This document shows positions 37,148 to 45,840 of a stretch of DNA of 64,000 nt, in pieces. The stretch spans positions 124,001 to 188,000 of the forward strand of contig JACRPC010000012.1 of the NCBI GenBank assembly GCA_016214125.1, written 5' to 3'. Made by a program: the position numbers and the translations under genes. The DNA is from Rhodospirillales bacterium (GTDB taxonomy: Bacteria; Pseudomonadota; Alphaproteobacteria; Rhodospirillales; WMHbin7). Every line of letters starts with the position of its first letter. The first letter of the stretch is position 1. Below the pieces are notes generated by a model. That model was not told the DNA's origin. It did no database searches and worked only from the letters and a program-made list of their open reading frames with translations.

Positions 37148-38910
37148 ATCCGGTTCTGCTTGGCGTCGAACGCTCGATCACTGGCCGACGCTGGCAAAGA
37201 CGGCCGGGCGACGAGCGGGCGGCCTTGGCGATTTCCCAGCGCCTGGGCCTGCCCGAGCTGGTCGGCCGCGTGCTGGCCGGGCGCCGCGTGGGGATCGACG
37301 AGGCCGAGGCCTTTCTCAATCCCACGCTGCGCGGCTTTCTACCCGATCCTTCGACCCTGCGCGATCTCGATCTGGCCGCCGAGCGTCTGGCCGGGGCGGT
37401 GATGGGCGGCGAGAAGATCGCGCTGTTCGGCGACTACGATGTCGACGGCGCCACCTCGAGCGCGCTCTTGGCCCGTTTTCTGGGCGCGGCGGGCGCGCGC
37501 ACCCGCCTCTATATTCCCGATCGGCGCACCGAGGGCTATGGCCCCAACGCGCCCGCCCTCTTGAAGCTGAAGGCCGAGGGCGCCGGACTGGTGATCGCCG
37601 TCGATTGCGGCACCACCGCCTTCGAGCCGATCGCAACCGCCGCCCAGGCCGGGCTCGACATCATCGTCGTCGATCACCACGAGGCCGAGCCCGCCCTGCC
37701 CAAAGCCTTCGCCATCGTCAACCCCAACCGGCTCGACCAGGAGCCGGGGCTGGGCCATCTGGCCGCCGTCGGTGTCGCCTTTCTGCTGGCGATCGGCACC
37801 AACCGGGCGCTGCGTCAGGCCGGCTGGTATCAGCAAGGCCGAACCGAACCCGATCTGATGGCCTGGCTCGATCTGGTGGCGCTGGGCACGGTGTGCGACG
37901 TGGTGCCGCTCACCGGCCTCAACCGCGCCCTGGTCAGCCAGGGCTTGAAGGTGATGGCCAGGCGCGCCAACGCCGGGCTGGCGGCGCTCGCCGACGTGGC
38001 CGGGATGACCGAGCGCCCCGGCGCCTTCCATGCCGGCTACATTTTGGGCCCGCGCGTCAACGCCGGCGGAAGGCTGGGCGGCGCCGATCTGGGCGCCCGG
38101 CTGCTCGCCACCGACGATCCCGAGGAAGCCAAGGCGATCGCCCGCCAGCTCGACGGCTTCAACCGCCAGCGCCAGGAGGTGGAGGCTGCCGTGCTCTACG
38201 AGGCGATCGAGCAGGTCGAGCGCGACGCCCAACCCGACGATGCGGTGCTGATCGCCGCCGGCCAAGGCTGGCATCCGGGCGTGGTCGGCATCGTCGCCGG
38301 ACGCTTGAAGGAGCGCTACGCCCGCCCGGCCCTGGTGATCGGCATCGAGGAGGGCGTGGGCAAGGGCTCGGGCCGCTCGGTGGCCGGAATCGATCTGGGC
38401 TCGGCGATCATCGCGGCGCGCCAGGCCGGCATTCTCGACAAGGGCGGCGGCCACGCCATGGCGGCCGGCTTCACCCTTCGAGCCGAGCGCCTGCCCGATT
38501 TGCGCCAGTTCCTCAAGGACCGGCTGGCCGATCAGGCCGACACCGGCCTGGTGCCGGTGCTCGATTTGGACGGCGTGCTTGAGGTCGGAGGCGCGTCGCT
38601 CGACCTGATCGAGACCATCGAGCGCTGTGGCCCCTTCGGCGCCGGCAATGACGAACCGCGCTTCGCCCTTTCGGGCGCCCAGATCGGCAAGGCCGATCTG
38701 GTGGGATCGGGCCATGTGCGCTGCCAGTTGGTGGGATCGAGCGGCGCGCGCCTGAAGGCCATCGCCTTCCGGGTGGCCGATTCCGATCTGGGCTTGGCGC
38801 TCTTGAATTCGGCCGGCGCGCCCCTGCATCTGGCCGGCACGCTCAGGGCCGATCACTGGCAGGGCCGCAAGACCGTGCAATTCGTCATCGACGATGCCGG
38901 GCGGGTGTAG
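37144..38910 (+). CDS. recJ: Single-stranded-DNA-specific 5'-3' exonuclease RecJ
   Basis: A 588-residue DHH-family nuclease. Catalytic motifs are FGDYDVDGATS (D97 to G102 region), the DHH at 177-179 (VVDHHEA) and GGGHAMAAGF toward the C-terminal DHHA1 domain, followed by the OB-fold region ending TVQFVIDDAGR. It degrades single-stranded DNA in recombination and mismatch repair. The ATG overlaps the glpX stop. The very long open frame running through hom and glpX into recJ is an artefact of GC-rich DNA. Confidence 0.96.
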   Translation: MNPVLLGVERSITGRRWQRRPGDERAALAISQRLGLPELVGRVLAGRRVGIDEAEAFLNPTLRGFLPDPSTLRDLDLAAERLAGAVMGGEKIALFGDYDVDGATSSALLARFLGAAGARTRLYIPDRRTEGYGPNAPALLKLKAEGAGLVIAVDCGTTAFEPIATAAQAGLDIIVVDHHEAEPALPKAFAIVNPNRLDQEPGLGHLAAVGVAFLLAIGTNRALRQAGWYQQGRTEPDLMAWLDLVALGTVCDVVPLTGLNRALVSQGLKVMARRANAGLAALADVAGMTERPGAFHAGYILGPRVNAGGRLGGADLGARLLATDDPEEAKAIARQLDGFNRQRQEVEAAVLYEAIEQVERDAQPDDAVLIAAGQGWHPGVVGIVAGRLKERYARPALVIGIEEGVGKGSGRSVAGIDLGSAIIAARQAGILDKGGGHAMAAGFTLRAERLPDLRQFLKDRLADQADTGLVPVLDLDGVLEVGGASLDLIETIERCGPFGAGNDEPRFALSGAQIGKADLVGSGHVRCQLVGSSGARLKAIAFRVADSDLGLALLNSAGAPLHLAGTLRADHWQGRKTVQFVIDDAGRV

Positions 38911-38924
38911 GTTTTCCTCTTTCC

Positions 38925-39404
38925 CTATTTCGCATCCGCAAAGGCTTGGCGCATCTGAGCCAGCGTCGGCGCGTCGAGCTTTTTGGGAATCAGCACGTTC
39001 GTCTCCCGCCCCCTGGCGGTGATCGCGGAGGCCGGGATGCCCTTGGCGATCAGATACGCGCCGATGGCTTGATCGCGCTTGGCGCCGAGGGCCAATTTTT
39101 CGGCCGGCTTTGGCGCCTCGACATCGTCGGCAAAGGCGACGATCTCGATCCGGATGGTCGGGTGGCGGGCGAGGATCGCCGCCTGGCGATCGAGCGTCGC
39201 CCTGGTCTCGGGGCTCAATTCCGCCGAATGGGATGCGAAGAACACCGTCTGCTCGGCGACGGGGATCGGATTGCGATAAGAGCAGGGAAGGGAAAAATCG
39301 ATGCCGTGCTTGGCCGATGGGGCCGAGCAATCCGTTGCCTGAACGGGCCGCATGGCGCCGACGGCAAGAAGAACGGCCAAGGCTAGGACGAGGCGGATTT
39401 TCAT
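38925..39404 (-). CDS. Exported OmpA-like domain protein
   Basis: A 159-residue protein with a signal peptide (MKIRLVLALAVLLAVGAMRPVQA, cleavage after QA) and an OmpA/MotB-like domain (TVFFASHSAELSPETRATLD, IEIVAFADD, GAKRDQAIGAYLIAKGIPAS). It lacks a lipobox, so it should be a soluble periplasmic or wall-associated protein. It converges on recJ with a 14-base gap. Its particular function is unknown. Confidence 0.8.
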   Translation of the reverse strand: MKIRLVLALAVLLAVGAMRPVQATDCSAPSAKHGIDFSLPCSYRNPIPVAEQTVFFASHSAELSPETRATLDRQAAILARHPTIRIEIVAFADDVEAPKPAEKLALGAKRDQAIGAYLIAKGIPASAITARGRETNVLIPKKLDAPTLAQMRQAFADAK

Positions 39405-39562
39405 GGCGCCGATTCCGATCCGGGACCCCACGCCGCCAATGCTACCCTTGCGGGAAAGAGCGATCAAGGGCGGCGACGGGCGCCGGCGCCTCCCCGCCCA
39501 GCTTGCCCGAATTCGCCGATTGGCAAAATATGCTAACGATCGCTTCGCGGGGAGAATTCGCC

Positions 39563-39868
39563 ATGCCGACGCGCAACGTCGTGCTCACCCTTCAACAGGC
39601 TGCCCTGGTCAAACGGCTGGTGTCGAGCGGCCGCTATCAGAACGCCAGCGAGGTTCTGCGCGAAGGCTTGCGGCTGATCGAAAGCCGCGACGCCGACGAG
39701 CGCGCCCATCGGGAGGCGTTGCGCAAGGCCGTCCAACTGGGAATTGACGACATCGAAGCCGGGCGCTCGCGGACCTTCGACAGTCCGGCCGAACTGCGCC
39801 GCCATCTGAAGAATCGGGCCGAGGGCGCGATCGCCAAGGGCCTCGCCACCCCAAGGGCCAAGCGTTGA
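39563..39868 (+). CDS. parD: ParD-family (CC2985-type) antitoxin
   Basis: A 101-residue ribbon-helix-helix antitoxin. The N-terminal RHH region is MPTRNVVLTLQQAALVKRLV with SGRYQNASEVLREGLRLIE, which is typical of the family; the C-terminal part wraps the toxin. It is about 20 residues longer than the shortest members. A GGGGAGA site precedes the ATG. Its stop overlaps the toxin start. The pair normally represses its own promoter. Confidence 0.9.
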   Translation: MPTRNVVLTLQQAALVKRLVSSGRYQNASEVLREGLRLIESRDADERAHREALRKAVQLGIDDIEAGRSRTFDSPAELRRHLKNRAEGAIAKGLATPRAKR

Positions 39869-40221
39869 CCGAACGGCGGGAGCGCTGGTCGGTCGTATTG
39901 GCCGCCGCCGCCGAAGCCGATTTCACCCAAATTCTCGAATGGACGGCGGCGCGCTTCGGCGCCAAGCAGGCCGAGGCTTACGGCGAAACCTTGATGGCCG
40001 CCATCGCCGCCCTGACCGAGAGTCCAGGCCAGGCCGGCACCAAGACGCGCGACGACCTTGGCCGTGGCGTTCGCGCGCTTCCTGCCGCCCGCCGGGGCCG
40101 CAAGGCGCGACACCTCATCCTGTTCCGCGTCAAATCGGGGGCGGGCGCGAAGGCGATCGAGGTCTTGCGCATCCTGCATGATTCCCGCCATGTCGCGCCG
40201 GATGCCGCCAAACGAAGCTGA
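39865..40221 (+). CDS. parE: ParE/RelE-superfamily toxin
   Basis: A 118-residue toxin starting at a TTG that overlaps the antitoxin stop. Family features are AEADFTQILEWTAARFGAKQ, the central DDLGRGVRALP segment and the C-terminal HLILFRVKSGAGAKAIEVLRILHDSRHV. ParE toxins poison DNA gyrase. The weak TTG start and overlap keep toxin synthesis coupled to and below antitoxin synthesis. Confidence 0.9.
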   Translation: MTERRERWSVVLAAAAEADFTQILEWTAARFGAKQAEAYGETLMAAIAALTESPGQAGTKTRDDLGRGVRALPAARRGRKARHLILFRVKSGAGAKAIEVLRILHDSRHVAPDAAKRS

Positions 40222-40228
40222 ACGCCCC

Positions 40229-41386
40229 CTACCCCAGGAAATCGCTGTTCGCTTCGCCCAAGGCCGGGGCTTCGGCCTCGTCGGGGCCAAGAAACTCGGG
40301 CGCCAGGGGCAGCGGTATGGCCGGAATGAAGCGGCCGTCTTGGCCCGCCTTGCGCGTGGCGAACAAGGGCGCGAAGGCCGGCGATGTCACCGCCTCTTCC
40401 AAGGTCGCCACCAGGGCAACGCAGGCATCCTGGCCTTCGAAGGCCTTGAGCCAATCGGCGGCGCTGCGCGTCGCGATCAAGGCGGCGATGCCCTTCTTGG
40501 TCGCTTCGGGATCGCGGGAATCGTTGCGCAGTTCCTCGGGCAGGCCGATCACCTGGCAGAACACCTTCCAGAAACGCTCTTCCAGAGGCGCGGCGGTGAG
40601 ATGGCGGCCATCCTTGGTGCGCCAGATCTGATAGCGGGGCGAACCGCCGACCAGCATCGCGCTTCCGCCTCGTGGCCAGGAATCGCCGGCAAAGCCCTGC
40701 GCCAGTACCCAGTAGGCGAAGGGATAAAGACAATCGGCCATGGCGAGATCGACACGCGTGCCCTTGCCGGTGCGGGCGCGGGCCAAAAGCGCCATCAGCA
40801 CGTTGATCACCGCCGGATAGGCGCCGCCGCCGACATCGGCGGCCAGAATGGGCGGTAGGGTGGGCGTGCCATTGGCGTCGGCCGAAAGATCGAGAATGCC
40901 GGCCCTGGCCAGATAGTTCATGTCATGGCCGGCGACGTCGGCCAGCGGCCCTTTCGAGGAAAAGCCCGAGATCGAGCAATAGATAAGGCCCGGATTGATC
41001 GCCTTCACCGCCTCCCAGCCCAGCCCCAGCCGATCCATGACGCCGGGACGGAATTGTTCGATCAGCACGTCGGCCGCCTTCAAGAGCGGCTTCAGGCGCG
41101 CGACGGCGCCCTGCGCCTTCAAATCGATCTCGAGGCTGCGCTTGCCCCGATTGAGGAGCGCGAAATTGGCGGCGTTCTTTCCCAGCATCGGCGCGTAGGC
41201 GCGCATTTCGTCGCCGCCCGGCCGCTCGACCCTGAGCACCTCGGCGCCCGCCTCGGCCAGCATCAGGCTGGCCAAGGGGCCGGGCAGCAGGGTGGAGAAA
41301 TCGAGCACCCGCACGCCGGCCAGCGGCCGCGCATCATCAGGCGCCACCTGGGCCGGCTTGGCCCAGGGATGATCGGCCTTGGCCAT
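40229..41386 (-). CDS. Family III CoA transferase / alpha-methylacyl-CoA racemase-like protein
   Basis: A 385-residue CaiB/BaiF-family protein. The N-terminus carries LAGVRVLDFSTLLPGPLASL; a GHDMNYLARAG segment resembles the catalytic Asp region of 2-methylacyl-CoA racemases, and PILAADVGGGAYPA follows. The racemase subgroup inverts the alpha-methyl centre so that beta-oxidation can proceed. The start shares one base with the acyl-CoA dehydrogenase stop (TGATG). With the ligase and dehydrogenase upstream, it probably acts in degradation of a branched or cyclic carboxylic acid. Confidence 0.88.
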   Translation of the reverse strand: MAKADHPWAKPAQVAPDDARPLAGVRVLDFSTLLPGPLASLMLAEAGAEVLRVERPGGDEMRAYAPMLGKNAANFALLNRGKRSLEIDLKAQGAVARLKPLLKAADVLIEQFRPGVMDRLGLGWEAVKAINPGLIYCSISGFSSKGPLADVAGHDMNYLARAGILDLSADANGTPTLPPILAADVGGGAYPAVINVLMALLARARTGKGTRVDLAMADCLYPFAYWVLAQGFAGDSWPRGGSAMLVGGSPRYQIWRTKDGRHLTAAPLEERFWKVFCQVIGLPEELRNDSRDPEATKKGIAALIATRSAADWLKAFEGQDACVALVATLEEAVTSPAFAPLFATRKAGQDGRFIPAIPLPLAPEFLGPDEAEAPALGEANSDFLG

Positions 41387-42525
41387 CACGCCCCCCTGGC
41401 CAGTTCGCGGGCGATGACCAGATGCTGGATGTCGTTGGTGCCCTCGTAGATGCGCGACACCCGGACATCGCGGTACATCCGTTCGACCGGAAAATCGGCC
41501 AGATAGCCGTAGCCGCCCAAGGTCTGGATGGCGTCGGAGCAGACCTGTTCGGCCATGTCGGTCGCCACCAGCTTGGCCATGCAGCATTCCTTCAAGCAGG
41601 GTTGGCCGGCGTCGCGCAACGCCGCCGCGTGGTGGGTAAGCTGGCGGGCGCTTTCGATGCGGGTTGCCATCGAGGCCAGGCGAAACGACACCGCCTGGTG
41701 CTCGAAGATCGGCTTGCCGAAGGCAACGCGCTCTTTCGAATAGGCGAAGGCGGCGTCAAAGGCCGCCTGGGCGACCCCGATCGCCAAAGCGGCGACGCCG
41801 ATCCGACCGCCTTCCAGATTGCCGAGCGCGATTTTCAAGCCTTCGCCCTCCTCGCCCAGCCGCATCGATTCGTCGATCTCGAGATCGTCGAGCACGATCT
41901 GGCAGGTGTCGGACGAGCGCAGCCCCATCTTGTCCTCGCGCTTCGCCACCACCCAGCCCTTGGCGTCGGTGGGGGCAAGAAAGGCCGAAATGCCGTGCTT
42001 GCCGGCCTTGGGATCGGTGACCGCGAAGATCAGCGCGATCTGGGCGTTGGCGCCGGTGGTGATGAACTGCTTGGTGCCCGACAGCACGTAGCGCGAGCCC
42101 TTCTTGCGCGCCCGTGCCGTCATCGAGGCGTTGTCGGAACCGCCCTGCGGCTCGGTGAGCGCAAAGGCCGAGAGCATGGTGCCCTTGGCCATCGGAATCA
42201 GATAGCGGCGCTTCAGTTCCTCGCTGCCATGCTTGAAGACCGGCATGCAGCCCACCGTGTTGTGGCCGCTCATGATGGTGGCGCAGGTGGCGTCGCCATA
42301 GCCGATTTCCTCCAAGGCCAGCGCCACCGCCAGATAATCGGCGCCGGCGCCGCCCCATTCGGTGGGGATCGACATGCCAAGGAAGCCCAAGGCCCCCATC
42401 TCGGCCAGTTCCTCCTTGGGGAAACGGGCCTCGCGATCGCGGGCCGCCGCGCCCGGCATCAGCCGTTCGCGGGCGAACTGGCGGGTGGTGTCGCGAATCA
42501 GGCGGTGGTCTTCGTCGAGCAACAT
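41386..42525 (-). CDS. Acyl-CoA dehydrogenase
   Basis: A 379-residue FAD enzyme of normal length. Conserved segments include FALTEPQGGSDNASM, GTKQFITTGANAQ, ERVAFGKPIFEHQAVSFRLA and the C-terminal catalytic glutamate region RIYEGTNDIQHLVIAREL. It oxidises an acyl-CoA to the enoyl-CoA and passes electrons to ETF. AAGGGA precedes the ATG, and the gene is the middle one of a three-gene ligase/dehydrogenase/racemase operon. Confidence 0.95.
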   Translation of the reverse strand: MLLDEDHRLIRDTTRQFARERLMPGAAARDREARFPKEELAEMGALGFLGMSIPTEWGGAGADYLAVALALEEIGYGDATCATIMSGHNTVGCMPVFKHGSEELKRRYLIPMAKGTMLSAFALTEPQGGSDNASMTARARKKGSRYVLSGTKQFITTGANAQIALIFAVTDPKAGKHGISAFLAPTDAKGWVVAKREDKMGLRSSDTCQIVLDDLEIDESMRLGEEGEGLKIALGNLEGGRIGVAALAIGVAQAAFDAAFAYSKERVAFGKPIFEHQAVSFRLASMATRIESARQLTHHAAALRDAGQPCLKECCMAKLVATDMAEQVCSDAIQTLGGYGYLADFPVERMYRDVRVSRIYEGTNDIQHLVIARELARGA

Positions 42526-42543
42526 CGAAGCGTCCCTTTCGGT

Positions 42544-44187
42544 CTAGGCGCCAAAGGCGCGGGCGGTTTCACGGAGCTTGAATTTCTGGATCTTGCCCGA
42601 AGGCGTGCGCGGCATCTCGGCCACGATCTCCAACCGCTCGGGAAAATAATTCTTCGTCATCCCTTGCTCGGCCAAGAAGCGGCCAAGACTGTCCAGGGTG
42701 GGAACCGGGGCGCCAGGCTTCACGGTGACGAACGCGCAGGCGCGCTCGCCCAGGCGCGGATCGGGCATCGCCACCAGCGCCGCATCCTGGATGGCAGGAT
42801 GGCGGTAGAGCAGGCTTTCCACCTCGATCACCGGAATGTTCTCGCCGCCCCTTATGATGATGTCCTTGGTGCGGCCGGTGATGCGGATGTAGCCGTCGGC
42901 ATCCATGCGCGCACGGTCGCCGGTGTCGAACCAGCCCTGCTCGTCCATCCCGTATAGCTCGGGGCGCTTCAAATAGCCCACGAAATTGCTGGCGCCGCGC
43001 ACCTTGAGATCGCCCTCGCTGTCGGGCGGGCAGGGCTTGCCATCGGGATCGAGCACGATGAGTTCCATTCCCGGCACCGCGTTGCCGTCGGTGCCGAAGA
43101 TCTTGGCCTCGGGATCGCCGGGGCTGGTGATGGTGACGGCGCCGTTTTCGGTCATGCCCCAGGCGGAAACCAGGGTGCAGCGAAGGCGCGCCACCGCCCG
43201 CTTGGCCAGGGCCTCGGGGATGGGCGCACCGCCGCAAACGAACATGCGCAGCGAGGAAAGATCGATGCGTTCGGGACGATCGAGATTGGCCAGATCGGCC
43301 AGGAAGGGGGTGGAGGCCATGGTGAAGGCGCAGGCCTCGTCGGCGATGCGCCTTGCCGCCACCTCGCCCGACCAGGCATCGAGAAGGACCAATTTGGTCT
43401 TGAGCCGGATCGCCATCATCACGCCATAGATGAAGCCGGTCTGGTGCGCCAGGGGCGAGGCCATCAGGATGGAATCGCGGCTGGTGAGGCCCAGCCTTGC
43501 GATGTAGGGGATGAGATTGCCGAAGATCGTGTTGGCGGTGTGCATGACGCCCTTCGATTCCCCGGTGGTGCCCGAGGTGTAGAGAATCTGCATCACCTCG
43601 TTGGCGCCCTGGCGGCGGGCCGCGAACAGCGCCTTGGCATCGACCTCGTCCTCCCAGCGCCGAGCGGCGAAGGATTCGAACGACGAGTCGCCCGCGCCCC
43701 CCACCACCAGCACATGCTTCAAGGCCGGCACTTTGTCGCGGATGCCGGCCACCATCTGCGGATAATCGAAATCGCGGAAGCGATGGGGCAGCACCAGCAC
43801 CTTGGCCTCGGCCAACCCCAGCATGTGGACGAGTTCGCGTTCGCGGAAGATCGGCATCAGGGGATTGGTGATGGCGCCGATGCGCAGGCAAGCCAGATGG
43901 AGCGCTGCGAACTGCCACCAATTGGGAAGCTGGAAAGACACCACCTGGCCCTTCTCCACCCCCAGGGCCGCCAGCCCGGCGCCCAGCCGCTCGGACAGTT
44001 TTTTCAATTGGCGATAGGAAAGCGTGGTGGCTTGGCCGGTGCTGCTGTTCCAATCGGTGAGCGCCACCTGGTCGGGCACTTCGCTTGCGGCGTCGTCGAG
44101 ATCGTCGAGCAGCGTGCGGCTGCCCCAGAAGCCCGCGCGGGTCATGGCGGCGATCCGTTCACCCGGCAAGACGAGCTTCAAATCCAT
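42544..44187 (-). CDS. AMP-forming acyl-CoA ligase (cyclohexanecarboxylate/short-chain type)
   Basis: A 547-residue ANL enzyme. The phosphate loop is YTSGTTGESKGV; SAWGMTENG, the hinge ITGRTKDIIIRGGENIP and the C-terminal PRTPSGKIQKFKLRE are intact. The N-terminus (MDLKLVLPGERIAAM) resembles alicyclic-acid ligases, but substrate assignment is uncertain. It is the first gene of its operon, starts at the ATG after a clear promoter, and is separated from the phasin gene by a terminator. Confidence 0.92.
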   Translation of the reverse strand: MDLKLVLPGERIAAMTRAGFWGSRTLLDDLDDAASEVPDQVALTDWNSSTGQATTLSYRQLKKLSERLGAGLAALGVEKGQVVSFQLPNWWQFAALHLACLRIGAITNPLMPIFRERELVHMLGLAEAKVLVLPHRFRDFDYPQMVAGIRDKVPALKHVLVVGGAGDSSFESFAARRWEDEVDAKALFAARRQGANEVMQILYTSGTTGESKGVMHTANTIFGNLIPYIARLGLTSRDSILMASPLAHQTGFIYGVMMAIRLKTKLVLLDAWSGEVAARRIADEACAFTMASTPFLADLANLDRPERIDLSSLRMFVCGGAPIPEALAKRAVARLRCTLVSAWGMTENGAVTITSPGDPEAKIFGTDGNAVPGMELIVLDPDGKPCPPDSEGDLKVRGASNFVGYLKRPELYGMDEQGWFDTGDRARMDADGYIRITGRTKDIIIRGGENIPVIEVESLLYRHPAIQDAALVAMPDPRLGERACAFVTVKPGAPVPTLDSLGRFLAEQGMTKNYFPERLEIVAEMPRTPSGKIQKFKLRETARAFGA

Positions 44188-44221
44188 CGCGGGCCTTCCC
44201 CCAGCTTTGCGGCGGAGGGCC

Positions 44222-44249
44222 ATTGTGAATGACTGTTCAGTCTTGTCAA
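44222..44249 (-). promoter_or_regulatory. Promoter with an embedded palindromic operator, acyl-CoA operon
   Basis: On the minus strand a consensus -35 TTGACA (44244-44249) is followed after 16 bases by CACAAT (44222-44227). Exactly between them lies the palindrome GACTGAACAGTC (44231-44242). An operator in the spacer blocks polymerase when bound and is typical of TetR-family acyl-CoA sensors. The regulator gene is not in the window. Confidence 0.6.
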
Positions 44250-44318
44250 CAAGGAGGAGAAAAGCCCCAACCGCCAAAGATGGGATCGGTTGAAGGGGCG
44301 ATAAATGGCGGGTGCCAA

Positions 44319-44349
44319 CAAAAAGCCCGGCGGGTTGCCCCGCCGGGCT
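44319..44349 (-). terminator. Intrinsic terminator of the phasin gene
   Basis: On the minus strand the stem AGCCCGGCGGG / CCCGCCGGGCT with a short loop is followed by TTTTTG. It lies 24 bases after the phaP stop and insulates phaP from the downstream acyl-CoA ligase promoter. Confidence 0.88.
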
Positions 44350-44373
44350 GATCGTTACCGAAGGCGCCCGAAC

Positions 44374-44904
44374 TTAGGCGGCGATCGGGGTCATGATCTT
44401 CGCCATGGCGACGGTGACGCGCTCGTTGAGCGGCTCCACCGCCTGCTCGGCCAGCTTGAAGTTGACTTCGCTGATGCGACCGGCCTCGGCCACCACCTTG
44501 TCGAAGCCGGTCTTCACCAGGCTCGACTGCAGGTCGACCAATTCCTTGACGCTCTTCACGGTCATCATCGCCTTCGAAGCGGCCATGCCCTCTTCGAGAA
44601 CTTCCTGGGTCAGGCCCATGACGACCTTCGAGGTCTCCTGCCAGCCCTTGGCCAGGATGGTGCCCGAACGCACCCAGGCGTCGAGATTCTCCTTGCCGAA
44701 GGACAGCACGTCCTCATAGCCCTTGAAGGCGGCGCTGCCGGCCTTCACATAGGCCTCGACATTTTCCTTGGTCATGGCGACGGCCTTCTCGTAGCCCTTG
44801 TTGGCCACTTCGGCGCTGGTCTTCACCACCTGCTCGATGGCTTCCTTGCCGACGGCCACGGCGGCGTCGATCGGCTTCTCGGCGGTCTTGGCTTTGGTGC
44901 TCAT
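44374..44904 (-). CDS. phaP: Phasin family protein (PHA granule-associated)
   Basis: A 176-residue, almost wholly helical Ala/Glu/Lys-rich protein with the phasin pattern (EVANKGYEKAVAMTKENVEA, GYEDVLSFGKENLDAWVRSG). Phasins coat PHA granules and control their size and number. An AAGGAG ribosome site precedes the ATG. It has its own promoter, a PhaR-like operator at the transcription start and its own terminator, so it is an independently regulated single gene. Confidence 0.92.
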   Translation of the reverse strand: MSTKAKTAEKPIDAAVAVGKEAIEQVVKTSAEVANKGYEKAVAMTKENVEAYVKAGSAAFKGYEDVLSFGKENLDAWVRSGTILAKGWQETSKVVMGLTQEVLEEGMAASKAMMTVKSVKELVDLQSSLVKTGFDKVVAEAGRISEVNFKLAEQAVEPLNERVTVAMAKIMTPIAA

Positions 44905-44987
44905 AAGGTCTCTCCTTCTCGAGATCGTCGGGTTTCCGGTTGAACCGAAACCCACCCCGATCCGTGGTCTCGGTCGTCAAATGTAAA

Positions 44988-45002
44988 TGCTGCAATGCAG
45001 CA
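44988..45002 (-). promoter_or_regulatory. Probable PhaR operator of phaP
   Basis: A perfect 15-base palindrome around a central base, TGCTGCATTGCAGCA on the minus strand, containing CTGC-N3-GCAG, the type of site described for PhaR in Paracoccus and Rhodobacter. It lies just downstream of the predicted transcription start, where binding would block phaP until PHA titrates PhaR away. Confidence 0.65.
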
Positions 45003-45010
45003 ACGCCCTC

Positions 45011-45039
45011 TATATGAGGGAGGAGCACCGGACTGTCAA
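45011..45039 (-). promoter_or_regulatory. phaP promoter
   Basis: The -35 TTGACA (45034-45039) and -10 CATATA (45011-45016) have ideal 17-base spacing. Transcription would start near 45004, giving a leader of about 100 bases before the phaP ATG at 44904. Confidence 0.65.
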
Positions 45040-45080
45040 GGGGATTTTTTGTGCACTGCAATATATCTGTAATAATATAA

Positions 45081-45764
45081 TTAAAACAATCTGCTAACTC
45101 CAACAAGGCCGTTGTCTCCGACCTTCAGATTGAAGGTGGAATTGCCGCTCTTATACTGATTTTGCGGCGCATATACCCCAACCGAATCGCGGGGCGGATT
45201 GACCCGAACCCCGCTGTTGTCCATGGCGAAAAGCAGCTTATCGAAGACCAGCGCGGAAAATTCAGGCGAGGGGTAGTGCCAGGCGTGGAAATCGACCCGA
45301 CCCTCGCGGCAGCCCACCGCCATCCACCAGAAGCTTTCCGACGGCAGTTCCAGCCCTTTGGGGGCGCCCTTGCCGAAGCCGCCGGCTTCCAGCCCAGCCA
45401 AAACGCGGTTGAAAGTGGCGTCGTCGAGGAAGACGCGGCTGGTCACTGGCCGCCAGGGCTTGAGCAAATCGTCGAGCGTGACGCCCTCGGCCAGATTGCC
45501 GGTCTTGGAAACCTGGATGCTGAGAACATGGCCGTCCTTGGGGCCACGACGAAGCTCGTAGATGCGGACCTGCTCGGAATAAAGCGCGTTGTAGGTGATC
45601 CGGTAGCGCTCGTAATCGGGCGTGCCGCAACGCTCGCGGATGTCGTCGCCGTTCAGCATCGAGAAATGGCTGAAATGGCCGACCACCGGATCGTCGCCGC
45701 CGCCGCGATAGGCGCAACCGACCAGCAGGCCCAGGACCAAGATCAAGGAAGACAATCGGAGCAT
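45081..45764 (-). CDS. Lipoprotein of unknown function
   Basis: A 227-residue protein with a lipoprotein signal (LRLSSLILVLGLLVGC, Cys at about 17). The mature part has no recognised domain; it contains DPVVGHFSHFSMLNGDDIRE and a Trp-rich stretch (ESFWWMAVGCREG) and ends VGDNGLVGVSRLF. The C-terminal codons run into an AT-rich stretch (45050-45090) unlike the rest of the gene. It is divergent from ctaA with 76 bases between starts. The function is unknown. Confidence 0.75.
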   Translation of the reverse strand: MLRLSSLILVLGLLVGCAYRGGGDDPVVGHFSHFSMLNGDDIRERCGTPDYERYRITYNALYSEQVRIYELRRGPKDGHVLSIQVSKTGNLAEGVTLDDLLKPWRPVTSRVFLDDATFNRVLAGLEAGGFGKGAPKGLELPSESFWWMAVGCREGRVDFHAWHYPSPEFSALVFDKLLFAMDNSGVRVNPPRDSVGVYAPQNQYKSGNSTFNLKVGDNGLVGVSRLF

Positions 45765-45840
45765 GACGCATTCTAGCACATCGGGCCTTGCCCATTGCCA
45801 GCCGCCTTTGCATGATGTGCCGCCTTTTCCGGAGAACCCG

